Shown here one piece after another: positions 44,653-56,165 of a stretch of 64,000 nt of DNA. The translations under genes and the position numbers were made by a program. The DNA is taken from the NCBI GenBank assembly GCA_019925095.2, contig CM034409.1:6699001-6763000 (forward strand), in the 5' to 3' direction. The DNA is from Dendrolimus kikuchii. Its lineage: Eukaryota > Arthropoda > Insecta > Lepidoptera > Lasiocampidae. Position 1 is the first letter of the stretch; every line of letters begins with the position of its first letter. The notes beneath the pieces were generated by a model that ran no database searches, had not been told where the DNA came from, and was given only the letters and a program-made list of their open reading frames with translations.

Positions 44653-44739
44653 TAAGTGTGCGAAATTTCATACTCCTCCGTCCGCGCAATTTTCGTAAAA
44701 AGGGGTACAAAGTTTTTGCTCCACATATGAATATATACA

Positions 44740-45484
44740 TTTTACTCAAAGGAGACTGATACGCTTTCATACATTCTTGGGCCCAGTGTAAAAAGATCAG
44801 TGATTTTAAGATTTCTTTTATTACATTGATATTTATTTATAATTATAATGGGTTTGGTTGGTTTAGTTTTATAACGTAATTTATAATGGTTAGATATTTT
44901 GAATGAATTGATCGTGTGTTGTAAGTGTTTTCATATTATTAACTGCTGAAATTCATTCACATAAGTCGATAATAGTAATCGATAACTTACTTTATTTAGA
45001 CTTGATGTTTTCCATTTTCTAATAGAAAAATATAACGCTATTCTAAACCCATATCCATTTACATTTCTTTGGCCCAAAAGTCCCGTCTCCTTTATCAACA
45101 AATCTTGTATTTTACCCCGTTGGTGACCACATAACTAACTACTCCTTAATCTACTCGATTATCGATTAATTTAATGGATATAGCAGCACGCATGTGTCAT
45201 CGGAAACGAAACGCGTGCGCGTGCTAGCCGGCTGCGTCGCCATATTTAACATGCATCTTGAATACCCCCTCTAAGATCATTTATTCAAATTAGATTTTTC
45301 CATTGCGCCATAAGGATTCCTCGTAAATAGTTCCTGTCGGAATGCAGTTGAATTTAACTATTACGTATTGCTTTTGAATATGCTATCGGCATTATTAAAA
45401 GTGATGACTTGTAAAGAATTTATTAACAAACATCTAGTCCAGCAACAAGTGTTATGCCGTGTTACTATGTACTAGATCAGAAGC
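44740..45484. other. Unassigned AT-rich sequence
   Basis: No gene, RNA or clear repeat apart from the 'gctagccggctgcgtcgcca' echo near 45225. Confidence 0.4.
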
Positions 45485-45962
45485 CGATATTCGTCGTCAG
45501 CCAGTCGCAGTTGACCGCTGGACGTAGGCCTCGCCAAATCTGCGGCACACATCACGGTCGTCCGCTTTCTTTATCTAGTGTCGAGCGGCGACCTTAAGAA
45601 TGTCATCAGTCCATCGGTCTGGAAGGGGCGTCTACCGGTCGCGGTCTCCACCCTAGGACTCTGCGCCATCGGTCCTGTAACATACATGACTGGCCCATTG
45701 CCACTTCAACTTGCTCGTTTTGTGAGCTATGTCGCTTACATTAATTCTCTTACGGATTATTTCTATCCATAAAAGGAACACCCAGCTCCTTCGACAGCTT
45801 GCTGAGCGACTTAGAGTTTATGGACCAATCCTGCTGCCAGTACCCACGTCTCGTCCTTAGGTCGGAACGGGAAAGACGCACTGTTCGGAGACTTTCGTCT
45901 TCAAGCATAGCGAAATGGTCGATGAGAAAGTCAATATTATACGATTCATTTCTCTGTTTCAA
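45485..45962 (-). pseudogene. RTE-like LINE ORF2 C-terminal fragment (family L4)
   Basis: The minus strand near 45630-45500 encodes DRWTDDILKVAARH, then a stop, then IKKADDRDVCRRFGEAYVQR. In LINE ORF2 proteins of the RTE type a W.DDI...A...W...A.DR..WR.LGEAYVQ pattern ends the protein. Upstream, 45962-45760 reads LRTVRLSRSDLRTRRGYWQQ and SKSLSKLSKELGVPFMD. Stops and frame changes mark it as dead. Confidence 0.6.
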
Positions 45963-46138
45963 TCTGGATGAAGCAACTAAACTGATCCATATTAAAATAA
46001 ATTAGAATCATTCAATGTTTTTGGATACCATCGTACTTCAGTTCTCCGCTTTTCAATCAAATTGAATCAATTGCAACTAGTATAACTGAAGGCCTATACG
46101 GCTGTTCTCGCAGATTCGTGTCACGAATATGACCATAT
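45963..46138. repeat. 'gttgattcatccaaattg' family repeat
   Basis: Resembles 51275-51425 and 30345-30420: 'tttcaatctggatgaagcaa' against 'atcaatttggatgaatcaac', and later 'gaatcaattgcaactagtat' against 'gattcaattcggttgatccg'. Inverted arms suggest a MITE. Confidence 0.4.
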
Positions 46139-46436
46139 AATATACTTATCAGCCCGTAAATGTCCCACTGCTGGGCTCGGGCCTCCCATTATATGGGGGG
46201 AGGACAGTATACCAGCCACGCTTGTCCCAGGCGGCATGGCAGGTTTGACACATCGGTTATCTCGATGTGCAGGTTGCATCACGATGTTTTCCTTCACTGT
46301 TGTTAGCACGTGATAATTGTAACAATATGCACATTAGATCAGAAAACTGACTTGTGGTGCATGCGTTCCGGCCAAGATCGAACCCGCGCCCTTTGAGTTA
46401 GAAACGCGTGGGCTAGCCATTACGCTACCACGACAT
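46139..46436 (-). mobile_element. tRNA-derived SINE T2
   Basis: On the minus strand the head reads 'gtcgtggtagcgtaatggct' (A-box-like) and 'gggcgcgggttcgatcttgg' (B box). The body continues to 'gaggcccgagcccagcagtg' and 'ggacatttacgggctgataa'. Fragments of the same body are at 10405-10435 and about 13391. Confidence 0.75.
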
Positions 46437-46766
46437 TTAAGACGATAATATGACCAATATCAATATAAGGTAGAACTTTATGCTTATATCTCATTTCTAG
46501 CAGTATATCTAGACACGTGTCAATTTCATTAAACGATTCTCCAGAAGCGGCCACTTTCCGCCGCTTATGAGGTACGTAGCATGTGAGTGAAGCAACATGT
46601 AGGTACATAAATTAACCCTCGACACATATAATTTTTAATTCCTAAGGTAAAACAATGGTACTTGGTAACATGTCTTGAAAAATTATCTAAAGCCCCCATT
46701 GTCTTAGCGTACGCCCGCCCGCATTATGATAAATTTTACACATTGGTAAGTGTGGTTAGGTTTGTT

Positions 46767-46822
46767 GTAAGTTGTGTTTAATGGCCACATTTCTAGAAAT
46801 GTGGCCATTAAACACAACTTAC
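46767..46822. repeat. Perfect 56-bp palindrome, no loop
   Basis: 46767-46794 (gtaagttgtgtttaatggcc then acatttct) is followed at once by its exact reverse complement to 46822. No spacer and no mismatch. Confidence 0.95.
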
Positions 46823-47556
46823 TTGTTACGAAGGATTGTTTTATTTAGCATCAGGCCATATTTTGCAAGTTATTTATTACTGCACATAATCTTATATCTA
46901 TAATACAACACATCTATTAGAAATGTCGAGTTTGTAGAGTAAATTTAAAAAATGGGGGCAACAACGAGTGAATAATTTGGACGAATTGATTTCGAAAATA
47001 TTATTGTAGTGGAACGTTTACAAGCCAATAGGTGGCGCTGTACAATAATCGAGGTCGCAAACGATTCCCGAAACGTACAAAGAATATATACACAATTCCA
47101 ACAATAATATATATGGCTAAACAGCCATCTGCGGCTATTCAGCTGGGTCCAGTTCCAAAAAAAAAAAATATATGGAATAAATGGGCCTTGGCCTGCGAGG
47201 AACAACAATAGCCTCGCTGGAAGATCTTCCTTTAAGACGGAGGAGCATTATAACTCGTTAACTCGCTCCTCCGCCCTATACGGGGCACTCTCTTCACTAT
47301 GTTAAACCATTACGTGAATACTACTGACACGGAGCTGGCTTATACTTTAGATAATGACGTCGCTTCCGTGTTATAGAATAATATAGTCTAAAAAAACAAA
47401 ACCAACTACAAAAGTAACTAAAAAGCAAAAGAATGAATATTTTTTACAACATTTTGAAGTCAATGCAAAGTAAAACAATATTAAAATTACTCTATTTTGC
47501 AATGTTGTTGTTGTTATTTTATGTTTTACTTGGCACCATTGTTGTAGGAAATGTTT
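46823..47556. other. Unassigned, with an unidentified repeat-like block
   Basis: 47110-47300 contains an A-run and 'agcctcgctggaagatcttc', 'actcgctcctccgccctata', which look like a degraded retroelement but have no clear partner here. Confidence 0.35.
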
Positions 47557-48378
47557 TTGAAGTAAAACTTCTTTAGAATCGTTGCGATTTGAAACTCGTT
47601 GAAATGAAAAAGCTACCCTAAAAAGAGATAATCACATAAATCTATAGGACTAAGCCTGCGAGTTAATGAGATACGACTTTTACATTGTGCAGCACAGATT
47701 AAAGAGTCAATAAGACCGATGATTAAACATAGATCCAATTTGGACCGAAATAAGACTGGTAATATTTATTAGACTAAAACAGTGAAAAATTGAAAGCGAT
47801 ACTTAAGAAGTCTATTTTGAATTATAATATGTTGACGGATGTAGGCTAAAGGAATTATATTTGTTCCGTTTACCGCGGGGGGCCTTTAGCTTGCTAGGAG
47901 AGCAAAGGACCTTCTACCCCCGCACAACGAAGTGGGGTGTGTTCTCCCAGGGCACACTCCAGGCACTTTATTGCGCTGGATCGGCTGGGCATAACTATGT
48001 TCTAAATCTCAGCCTTTCCAACACATACAAAGCGCAGGGTCGTCAGGGAGGAGGGGGTTTTTAGTGGGTATTGGGGTTGGTCGCCCGTGCAGCAACGCTC
48101 GGAGTCTTCCACAATATTCTGTGACGTCGATCGCGGACGGAGCGCTGCCAAGAGCATACTATTGCTGCAGTGTTATCGCCCCCGACCGACGCGTGTCGTT
48201 CCCCTAGCAATGACCCAGTTTGTGCGTAAATCGGTTAAGCATTTTCCCTCGCCTCAAAACAAAACAAAAAGGAATTATATTTATATTAATAAAAATTAGA
48301 GACGAATTATCTGTGAGTATATTCTCTGAAGTTAAACTTCTATTGCGTGTGAACTGCACATACACACACTTTTTTTTT
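47557..48378 (+). mobile_element. MITE M1 interrupted by S2
   Basis: Left part 47557-47862 ('agtaaaacttctttagaatc' to 'ggctaaaggaattatattt'), right part 48268-48378 ('aggaattatatttatattaa' to 'gcacatacacacac'). Removal of S2 and one target copy recreates the arrangement at 42900-43030. Confidence 0.75.
47863..48267 (+). mobile_element. S2 SINE-like element with 15-bp target duplication
   Basis: 405 bp, GC-rich, from 'gttccgtttaccgcgggggg' to 'cctcgcctcaaaacaaaac' and A-rich end. Exact duplication aaaggaattatattt at 47848-47862 and 48268-48282. The body motifs 'tttagtgggtattgg' and 'tttgtgcgtaaatcgg' recur at 51847-52206 (minus). The duplication and A-rich tail indicate LINE-mediated retroposition. 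Confidence 0.88.
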
Positions 48379-50045
48379 TAAATATCGGTCCACAATCGAT
48401 GGAAAAATCGTGAAAGAAACATGCCGTCGAATTGAAAACCTCCTCTTTGTTGATTAAAAATAAACGATTCATGGTTCCACGTCAATATATCCGTCATGGT
48501 GGCTGAGGACTAAGCGATTACAATTACTTTGATTTAATTAAGGATGTAATATGGTAGTGTGACCGTTTACACGGACGCTTAAGCTCTGATTTGTAATATA
48601 ATGTATGTATGGAGAAGGGAGATCGCTTATTTGCATAATTTATGGAGGATTTAATTGTTCGATCAAGATAACTTTGCCCTACTAATTGAACTTGAAGTAT
48701 TTTTTGTAGAAATGGTATCTTAAGGCGTTAATATCTATACTATAATATATCTGTAAATGATTCGAGTTTAAAAAATGTGAAAAAATGGGGGGGGGGTTTA
48801 AGTCGGACCAAGAGACTCCGAAAATGCAATTTTTTTAATGTTTGTCTTTCTGTCTGTCTGTTACAGCATCACGTGAAAACTACTGAACGGATTTAAATGA
48901 AACTCGACATAGAGCTAGACAGACAAAAATTCTAAAAACTGCATTTTCGGAATCTACTGATCCGAATTATCCCCCCTAATTTTTCACATTTTCATTTTGA
49001 CATTACAACTCACTTCAATTTTATCTATCTGTATAGATAAGATCTCTTTGGTGCAGTGATGGGGCAAGAAAACATCGAACTCAAGATACAGGCGAGAATT
49101 GAGGTAGATTCGAAAACCAACCCCAATATGCAAATTTAGCACTAGTTATTTTCATACAAGGTCCAGGACAAAAGGGAAAGCAGATTTTGTCTTGAACTCT
49201 TAAGAAAGAAATACGTATTCATGACATGTTTATTTTTATGTAGGTTAATATACCGTTGAGACAATTCTTATTATGAGGCAAAACAGTAAAGTGCTTTACT
49301 AGTTCACAATACATCTGTTTTGGTAGTTTTAAAACTCCCTCATAAAATTATTTTTATTAAAATAAATAAAACGAGTTCTAATTCAAAAGTGTTGGGAAAG
49401 AATCAGTCAATCCAAACTTATCGATAGAACCCCCGCAACTCCCATTCGAAGTTTGAAAAAAGAATCTAAAACATTCAAAAGTCCTTGATGAACTTTGACA
49501 CTTATACAACACCGAACCCATGTCTCGTAATGTCACTTATTTATTTGCTAAAAAAAAACCTTCCGCCATAGGGAATCCGTCTCAGAACAACAAAGGAGGT
49601 ATAAATACAGTCATTTTTGTTACGTCGACGAAAATAATGGCTCCCTATATATTCTTTAATTCCCCTTGAAGTTTATACAATTTCTTACGTCGGGCGTCAA
49701 ACCAGCTGGTCTATTGAAATTGATGTTTTTTTCGAGACTGGTCTCCACGTGGTCGGAAACTCGACTGGTTTCTTGTATAGTTATTATTATTCCGATATTA
49801 AAATTTGAGTTACTGTCATCACGCCCATCCTGTCTTTTTTTACGAAATACGTAAAAACTTTCCGATGTGCTCGATGTTATTTTTTAAGCAAATGGATAAA
49901 ATGCTGGTACTAGTTTAGTGACTAATGCACCTGAGTATAATGCTAATGGTGTGATTTTGAATCTTGGCTGGGAAGTAAGTACCGATCAGGTTTATTCTCT
50001 TACTTACACATATTGTTACAATTACCATGTGCTAAAGATGAAGAA
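48379..50045. other. Long stretch without a supported gene
   Basis: 48790-49000 is an interspersed repeat ('ggacgg...tgtctgtctgttac' and 'gcattttcggaatctactga' style), related to 16660-16790. The rest is unassigned; frames up to 62 codons are not convincing. Confidence 0.4.
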
Positions 50046-50475
50046 AAATCGAAAAATTTTAACTTGAAGTTTTACGGGCAGGTTGTTAATGTACTTGTCC
50101 AATTTGAAAACCTGCTCGTAAAACTTTAAGTAACATTTTTGTTGCGATTCGTTTTTCCACTAGCCCGTTGAAGTTTCACTTCTACTATGTGTTCCAGCAC
50201 ACATTTCGATTTTTCGCAGGTTTACTGCAAATTATGATTTGGTTAGGTTAGGTACATTTTAATGAATGCATTTTTTATTTAAACATATGTTATGTTATCC
50301 AACAAAGAAACTGAACTCGATCCGGAACCAAAAAACGCATCCATAGTCTACTTACTCTAAAATTATGCCGCCGCTCACCACATCTAGTCTAAATTTATGC
50401 CGCAATTCCACGCGGCCGTAACGCTTTTTCGTGACAGAAAAATCCTAAGACCCCATCTATATAGAAGGTTTACTT
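50046..50475. repeat. Hairpin-headed repeat M3, copy 2 (loop inverted)
   Basis: Left arm aaattttaacttgaagtttt then acgggcag, as in copy 1 (6809-7275). The 30-nt loop 'gttgttaatgtacttgtcca' then atttgaaaac is the reverse complement of copy 1's loop with one base changed. The right arm is mutated ('ctgctcgtaaaactttaagt'). Flanks 'ttgaagtttcacttctacta' and 'gatttggttaggttaggtac' keep the same orientation as in copy 1. Confidence 0.85.
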
Positions 50476-50672
50476 CAAAAACATAATAACAAAACGTACA
50501 TATTGATATAATCGATACATGTTTCCTGTCAATCCGAATGGAGTGGCCCAATCCTAAAATTTGTACATTTATGAACTGATAAGAAAGGCACATAAAACAT
50601 GTATAGTTACAAATAAATAAAAATGAAGTGTCTGTCTATATTATATACTCCATAAAATCGAAATAAATGTAA

Positions 50673-51053
50673 ACTTGTCTGTCTGATAAATCATCACAAA
50701 CAGGCTTATTGCATAATCTTAATATACAGTTCAAGTCGCGCGAAAAAGTGGCGGATACATTTAGTCGTAATATACGAGTTAAAACACCACGAGGGTTGCA
50801 TTCGACAAGTCATGAACTTGAAAATATACAATTTAAAAAGTATCTAATTAATTCTGCATTGCAAATAAAAATAGATACTGCATACATAAACAGAAATAAC
50901 ATTTTCATAGACCATATGTACATCCGTTTTAATGGGTCTCAATTTTGCACTTACACAGGTGTAAAAGGTCATGTGTACATTAAACAATTAACTGTAAAAC
51001 CATTACAGCTGCCTAATACGTCTACGCTAATCAGATCGTATATCGACAAATAA
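50673..51053 (+). CDS. Unrecognised 126-codon open frame
   Basis: Open from 50673 (after a TAA at 50670) to a TAA at 51051. There is no in-frame ATG near the start; TTG occurs at 50709 and the first ATG is far inside (IDHMYIRF). Residues include FKSREKVADTFSRNIRVK and YIRFNGSQFCTYTGVKGHVY, hydrophilic with no signal peptide or membrane segment, and not low complexity. It matches none of the repeats in the window. Such a length is unusual in DNA this AT-rich, and residue use is protein-like. It could be an exon, an old transposon or viral-derived frame, or chance. 'acaaacag' at 50695-50702 is a possible but weak splice acceptor. Confidence 0.3.
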   Translation, partial: TCLSDKSSQTGLLHNLNIQFKSREKVADTFSRNIRVKTPRGLHSTSHELENIQFKKYLINSALQIKIDTAYINRNNIFIDHMYIRFNGSQFCTYTGVKGHVYIKQLTVKPLQLPNTSTLIRSYIDK

Positions 51054-51274
51054 AAATTAATTACAAAAAGTTGAAGCACCTCACTGCCTTTTGTAAAAAT
51101 AGAAAGCACAAAACTTATCCTATTTCCATTACTTAAAAGAAAATTTAAAAAAAAAAACTAGTCTTTAACAGGAACTACTTATTGAATGAAAAAAATGTAA
51201 TCTACTTCAAGCAATACATTGATATCAGGTTTCTATAGCTTACCATCCATTCATTCAGATTAAACCAATATTAG

Positions 51275-51535
51275 ATGGTTCATTTCTGTCTATCAATTTG
51301 GATGAATCAACCAAAATGATTCATATAAACATAAACTTGAATCACGCTATCATGAAATACCTTCATATCCTTTCAGATCTGTGCCTTTCAAGCCAGTTGA
51401 TTCAATTCGGTTGATCCGTCTAGTATCAGCATTACCATTGGTAGAAAAGAACATAACTTGTGTACAATGACGTTTATGTCAAATTTTAACCACCAGTCAG
51501 GCAAATGAATGGATAATAAAATATAGAAACCTGCC
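51275..51535. repeat. MITE-like repeats: 'gttgattcatcc' family and half an M2
   Basis: 51275-51425 has inverted blocks 'atcaatttggatgaatcaac' and 'gttgattcaattcggttgat'. 51470-51535 ('atgtcaaattttaaccacca' to 'atatagaaacctgcc') is the right half of an M2 palindrome. Confidence 0.45.
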
Positions 51536-51732
51536 ACAAATTATGCATTCCACCAACACTTTAGGAAAAGTACAAGTAGCAGCATGAGACATAGGCCAGA
51601 CCTTGTTCCGTAAGTACCAACATGGACGTAAACTTTGAAGATACCTACATCCGGCAGTGAACAATGGTCTATTGAGGAGATGTCATTCTTCTTTCGCTCT
51701 TTGACGTTTTATTAAACGTATTTTAAAGCAAA

Positions 51733-52300
51733 TCTATACTACTATATTAATATTATAAAGAGGTAAAGTTTGTGAGTTTGTGACATTGTAGGGGGTAATC
51801 TCCGAATCTACTGAATCGATTTAAAAAATTCTTTCACTATTGGCAAGCTTTTTTTCTTTTTTTTTCAGGCGGGGGAAATGCTATTTACGCACAATACCGG
51901 GTCCTTTGCAAGGTATTAGACCATAGTCGATCATGGAGGCATTCCCAGAAGGGGCAATCCGAACAATAATCAACCGGCTTGTGTGGAGACTCGAGTCCAA
52001 ATGGCTAATACCCACTAAAACCACCCTCCTCCGATGCCCCACGCTTATGGCAAGAAAGGTATGAGACTAGAACGTAGTTACGCCCACGCCGATCCTAACG
52101 CAATAAGTGCCTGAGAAAGCCCCTGGAAGAGCTAACTCACTTCGACGACAGGGGTGAAGACTCCTCTGCTCCCTTAATGCATGAGGGCCCCTGAAGCGGT
52201 ATTAAAACTATTGGCAAACTACACTACCTCCGGTTGACATAGGCTATATTATATTTTCAAAAAAAATAGGGATCCTTACTAAAACTCCAATAGTGCAACC
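51733..52300 (+). mobile_element. Helitron HelB interrupted by S2, 3' end unclear
   Basis: Starts tctatactactatattaata, continues 'aaagaggtaaagtttgtgag' to 51846, and resumes after the S2 insertion with 'ctacactacctccggttgac'. The sequence fades after about 52290 with no clear CTAG end. Confidence 0.65.
51847..52206 (-). mobile_element. S2 SINE-like element with 11-bp target duplication
   Basis: 360 bp in HelB, flanked by actattggcaa (51836-51846, 52207-52217). Poly(T) at the left is the poly(A) tail of the minus-strand element. The minus strand reads 'ggtggttttagtgggtatta' and 'attgtgcgtaaatagcattt', matching 47863-48267 in order. Confidence 0.85.
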
Positions 52301-52782
52301 CAAGGCGTAAAAAATTACCTAAAATCGCATGCGCTGCGAAAACTATTGATGATAGAATAAAATAATGTACTACGACTTTGCAGAACACATCATTATTTAC
52401 AAAAAGTGTCGCGACAGCATATGTCTGACTATTATAGTTATGCCACAATAAGTGTTCTTTTATTTTTAAAATTTAATTAATATGCCGCCGCTAGAAAAGG
52501 CTCTTTATTTGTATCTTGGTATTCATCCTTATCAAAAATAAATTACTTTTTATTCAAGACTGCTTCAATACCTATATATAACTTTGAATTATTCAATTCG
52601 GACATTCCATTCGAAAGATATCACGAGTTTAAAAATGTAAGTATTAGAAAAAAGTTGCGTGGTCGCCGCGCACCCTAATCGGCTAGATAGGCTTATGCAA
52701 TGTAGGCGTTACTGAGGTACGGGCCGTACGGGAGAGGAAATATTTTGAATTCGCTTAGTAGGTAATTAAACTCAACAGAAAA
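52301..52782. other. Unassigned
   Basis: A short 63-codon minus frame (52257-52448) overlaps the Helitron end and is not supported. No RNA gene. Confidence 0.35.
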
Positions 52783-52984
52783 ATAAAGAGGTAAAGTTTG
52801 TGAGTTCGTAACGCTGTAGGGGGTAATCTCTACATCTACTAAACCGATTTTGAAAATACTTTCACCGGTGCAAAGCTACATTATTCCTAAGTGACATAGG
52901 GTAAGGGTATATTTGATTGTGATTAATAATAAGTATTTTTTATTTCTTTTCTGATGCCCAGCGAAGTGGGCACGGGTCAGCTAG
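52783..52984 (+). mobile_element. Helitron HelB, 5'-truncated
   Basis: From 'aaataaagaggtaaagtttg' to 'gtgggcacgggtcagctag'. The 3' CTAG end is intact, the 5' TC end is missing. Confidence 0.72.
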
Positions 52985-53632
52985 TCAGTTATAAAAGCGT
53001 ATAGGATTAAGGAACTTTCAGACTTTTACTTTACTGTGAAAATATCATTGCTACTACTATTAGTGGTTTACTTCTGCTAGTTGATACTTATAGAACAAGG
53101 TCTCGTCCGTACCTTTTACTTCTACTTCTACTTTTGAGGAAATATACGTGGAATACTTCATTTAATGTTCTGATTAAAGTAGATTCAATTTTCTTTATTT
53201 AATTAGTAGTTGTTTAGGAGAGTGGTATCATACATCGCTAGGGAATTTATTTGTTATACTTTATCATAGAATTCACAATGCAAGTGCATGACGTAATAAT
53301 CGTGTGAACATCCAACACTAAAATTTCTTATTGTATTTCATATTCATAGAAGACCCGCGTTAATACGCAAAGGATGCGCAAATATTTATGTAGTATCGAT
53401 ATCGATAAAATTTATATATAGAAAGTTCTTCGCATAGCTTTTTGAAAAATAATAATAATGTTTTCAACTACGAACACGTGATTTAATGAATGCGCCTTTT
53501 TGTTTACCAATATTTTACAATTACAGATTAATATTATTAAATTCTAAAAAATATTTTAAGCAGTAATGATGATAGTGTACAGAAATGCTAAAAGCAAAAC
53601 TTATGCCTGGTGGACAAAATGTTCTTTAATAG
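52985..53632. other. Unassigned AT-rich sequence
   Basis: No supported gene or repeat. Confidence 0.4.
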
Positions 53633-53733
53633 CCGGTTCCTATGTGTATTTTACCGACCGTTCATTTACTTATCGGTTAAAATTTGACATGAGCTCCATA
53701 CAAGTAATAATAGTAAGACATAAGAATCGGTCA
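53633..53733. repeat. Palindromic MITE, family M2
   Basis: 'ccggttcctatgtgtatttt' and 'gaccgttcatttacttatcg' at the left; 'tagtaagacataagaatcgg' at the right. 'aaaatttgacatgagctcca' marks the centre as in 58970-59099. Confidence 0.6.
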
Positions 53734-55132
53734 TTACCCGATGTACGAACCCCCTTGAGAGTTCATATTATGTATATTACTTCATTTAAGTGCATCTTGT
53801 CCTGACTTGAAGCACTTAAATGTGTCTCAACAATCAGTAAATAATTTACTAGTATTAAATTTAATGAATTACACCCTTAATTAAATTACAGTCATTAAAA
53901 CACAGTCTAATCGAAAACGCATCGTATGCAGGCTAAAAAGGTGGATTTTATCGATGCAAAGGGCATCCCTAGCTCGCACCTTGCCTGCCATCTGCCGTAG
54001 TACACGTGAGGTAATTAAGACCCGTACTACGGGGGTGCCACCCTCAGTGCAATGGTCGTTTACCCCGTAACAGAGGGGTTGCTTACGTATCGTGGTCAAT
54101 GCACTAAGCCGCGAGCCACTCTCTCACGGTCGTACAAAGACACGTGAATCATTCGTTCGAAGATAGAATAGCTTTTTAGGCATTACCTAGAAAATTCAAG
54201 TCTCAAACTTAGTAAATAAGTGCATTGCAAATTCAATTTAGTGCAAAGAATTGATTATTTAAAATAACAATAACAAAAATTAACCAACTTAGAGTTGTAC
54301 ACAATGACAATAAAGTATTGTCAATATTATGGGAAATATTAAATGAAACTCAAATCATGTAAAAAATTAATTAAAATATTTAGTTACCATAGCTTTATTT
54401 ATTTTAAATAAAAATATCAAACTTAAGCTTTGAGTATCTCAATTTTTTACAACTGTTTCACGAATTGTATCACATTTTAACGAATTGAAATTAATAAAAC
54501 TTATCAAATACTTTTGCTAATACGACAGAGCATAGTGCAGATTTTTTTTAGTTTTTAAATAATGCTAAATAACTAAAGATAAAACTGGTCTTAGGTATGT
54601 CATCAGTCGAGCGTTTGTTCATTAGATAAAACCCCACATTAATCTGCTGACAAATGACATCATACAATGGCAATAGAAAAACGCGTTTCAGGGACACTTG
54701 AGAACACACAGAACTGTTTAGGATTTCTGTCAATGCAGTGAGGTAACGACAACGTTGCGCAACAAAGTAAAAAATACAGATAAACTTCTATTTCCGATAA
54801 AGCTTTCTTGAAACATACAATGCTCTCAGTTTTCAATTTAGTATGATCTCAATGTCTTATCAGCTGAGGTCAAAACAAGTGTTGTTTAAGAACTCGTTAT
54901 AATTTATATGACTGTACCCATTGATAGCCAAGGTCGATCTGAATGAAATCTGACTTCATTCAAAGCATGAATCGGTTAGGACTTGGATGTATTGTAAATG
55001 CTCGAAGGCTGTAGACATAGTTCGTACACTTGCAGGGTTGTCACTAGACATCATACTTCACATTCTTGTTAAATATGCATGATTTATGTATCTAGCCACT
55101 ACCTAGTCTTCCGGAATATTCAAGTATTAAAA
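53734..55132. other. Long stretch without a supported gene
   Basis: 53881-54145 has a 72-codon minus frame and a somewhat GC-richer block ('gtggctcgcggcttagtgca') that I considered as a tRNA-derived head, but no B box is visible. The rest is AT-rich and unassigned. Confidence 0.35.
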
Positions 55133-55833
55133 TCATTATATTAATACGTGAAGCAAAAACTTTGTACCCCTTTTTACGAAAATTGCGCGGATGTAGGAGT
55201 ATGAAATTTCGCACACTTATAGTTTATATAGAGATGGAGTGCAGAATGCTAATACTTTTTTAAAATATACATAAAAAATACATAAAATGAATAAAAAAAA
55301 GCATTACACACAATACAATTTTATCCGTGCAGGAACGGAAAGAATACAATTTCCTGCGGCCTGGCGGCCTGCCGTAAGAGGCGACTAAACAACCCACAGC
55401 CAGGTGGTAGGGTATTTGCTCGACTGGATGGCGACCACCCCTGGTCTAGAGTATGCCGCCATAACAAACTTGTGTTATGTTAGTATGCATTAGTGACCAG
55501 GTTCCAGTCTCCTTTAAGAGAGCAGCAGCGCATTTGTAGCACCTTTGGTGTTGCAAATGTCCATAGGCGATGGTAACCGCTTTCCATCAAGTGGGCCGTC
55601 TGCCTGTCTGCTGAACTCCTGCAATAAAAAAAAACAAAACAAAAACAATGTATTTGACACACACATGCATATATACTCTTTTGTTTATTGTTAAAGTCAA
55701 ATTAACAGTGTAGCCTTGGCGAAATCTGTGATTATAGAAGTATCTATAGTCTTTGACAACAGAACCTTAATATTGTTCAAACTTATCATTTAAATTGATT
55801 ATGGTCGAATTTCGACCACTGGGCGACCACTAG
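55133..55833 (+). mobile_element. Helitron HelA with an S1 inside
   Basis: 5' tcattatattaatacgtgaa and 3' 'gaatttcgaccactgggcga' then ccactag. S1 occupies 55323-55646, interrupting the 'cattacacacaatac/catgtatttgacac' region of HelA. Confidence 0.82.
55323..55646 (+). mobile_element. S1 SINE-like element, nested in HelA
   Basis: From 'atccgtgcaggaacggaaag' to 'ctgcaataaaaaaaaacaaa', with an A-rich tail of mixed A and C. Very similar to 57552-57842 over the shared region, including the private 'gggtatttgctcgactggat'. Confidence 0.82.
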
Positions 55834-56165
55834 TAATGTTAAATTAACTAAAGACTCACATCATAATTATGACAGCCGTCCAACAGACATTGGCGGTTTT
55901 GAATACCCATAAATAAGATTATGACACAAGTTTTCCAACATTAAATACTCCTACATTTTTAAAGTATTTAAGTATCTATTGACCCTTTTTCCCGTACCAC
56001 CTACATCGCCAGATTAGTTAAGAATTTCCTTTAATTAAGTTGCCTGGAAGAGATCACTTTGAGCGATAATGCCGCTTATTGTATTGCCCAGAAAGTATTA
56101 TAAACATGGATTTTTTGTAACTGCTTATTTTGGTTTGCAAAAAAATGTTATCTATCTACCCATCA
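55834..56165. other. Mostly unassigned; L5-type scrap
   Basis: 56037-56110 ('gttgcctggaagagatcact', 'gagcgataatgccgcttatt') is a remnant of the L5 3' UTR. The rest is unassigned. Confidence 0.4.

Larger units (their letters stand above)
43959..44739 (-). mobile_element. Helitron HelA with a SINE and a HelB nested in it
   Basis: Starts ctagtggtcgcccgtggtcg and ends near 'cacatatgaatatataca'. HelA sequence runs 43959-44177 and 44653-44739, with a short piece 'cttctctatataaac' (44447-44460) between the two insertions. It keeps the GTCGAAATTCGAC hairpin near its CTAG end. Confidence 0.8.

Noticed and set aside
50673..51053. Calling this frame an endogenous viral gene
   Set aside because: No motif supports a viral origin; only the open frame is visible.
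53881..54145. Possible tRNA-derived SINE head ('gtggctcgcggcttagtgca')
   Set aside because: No B box or tail was found; left unassigned.
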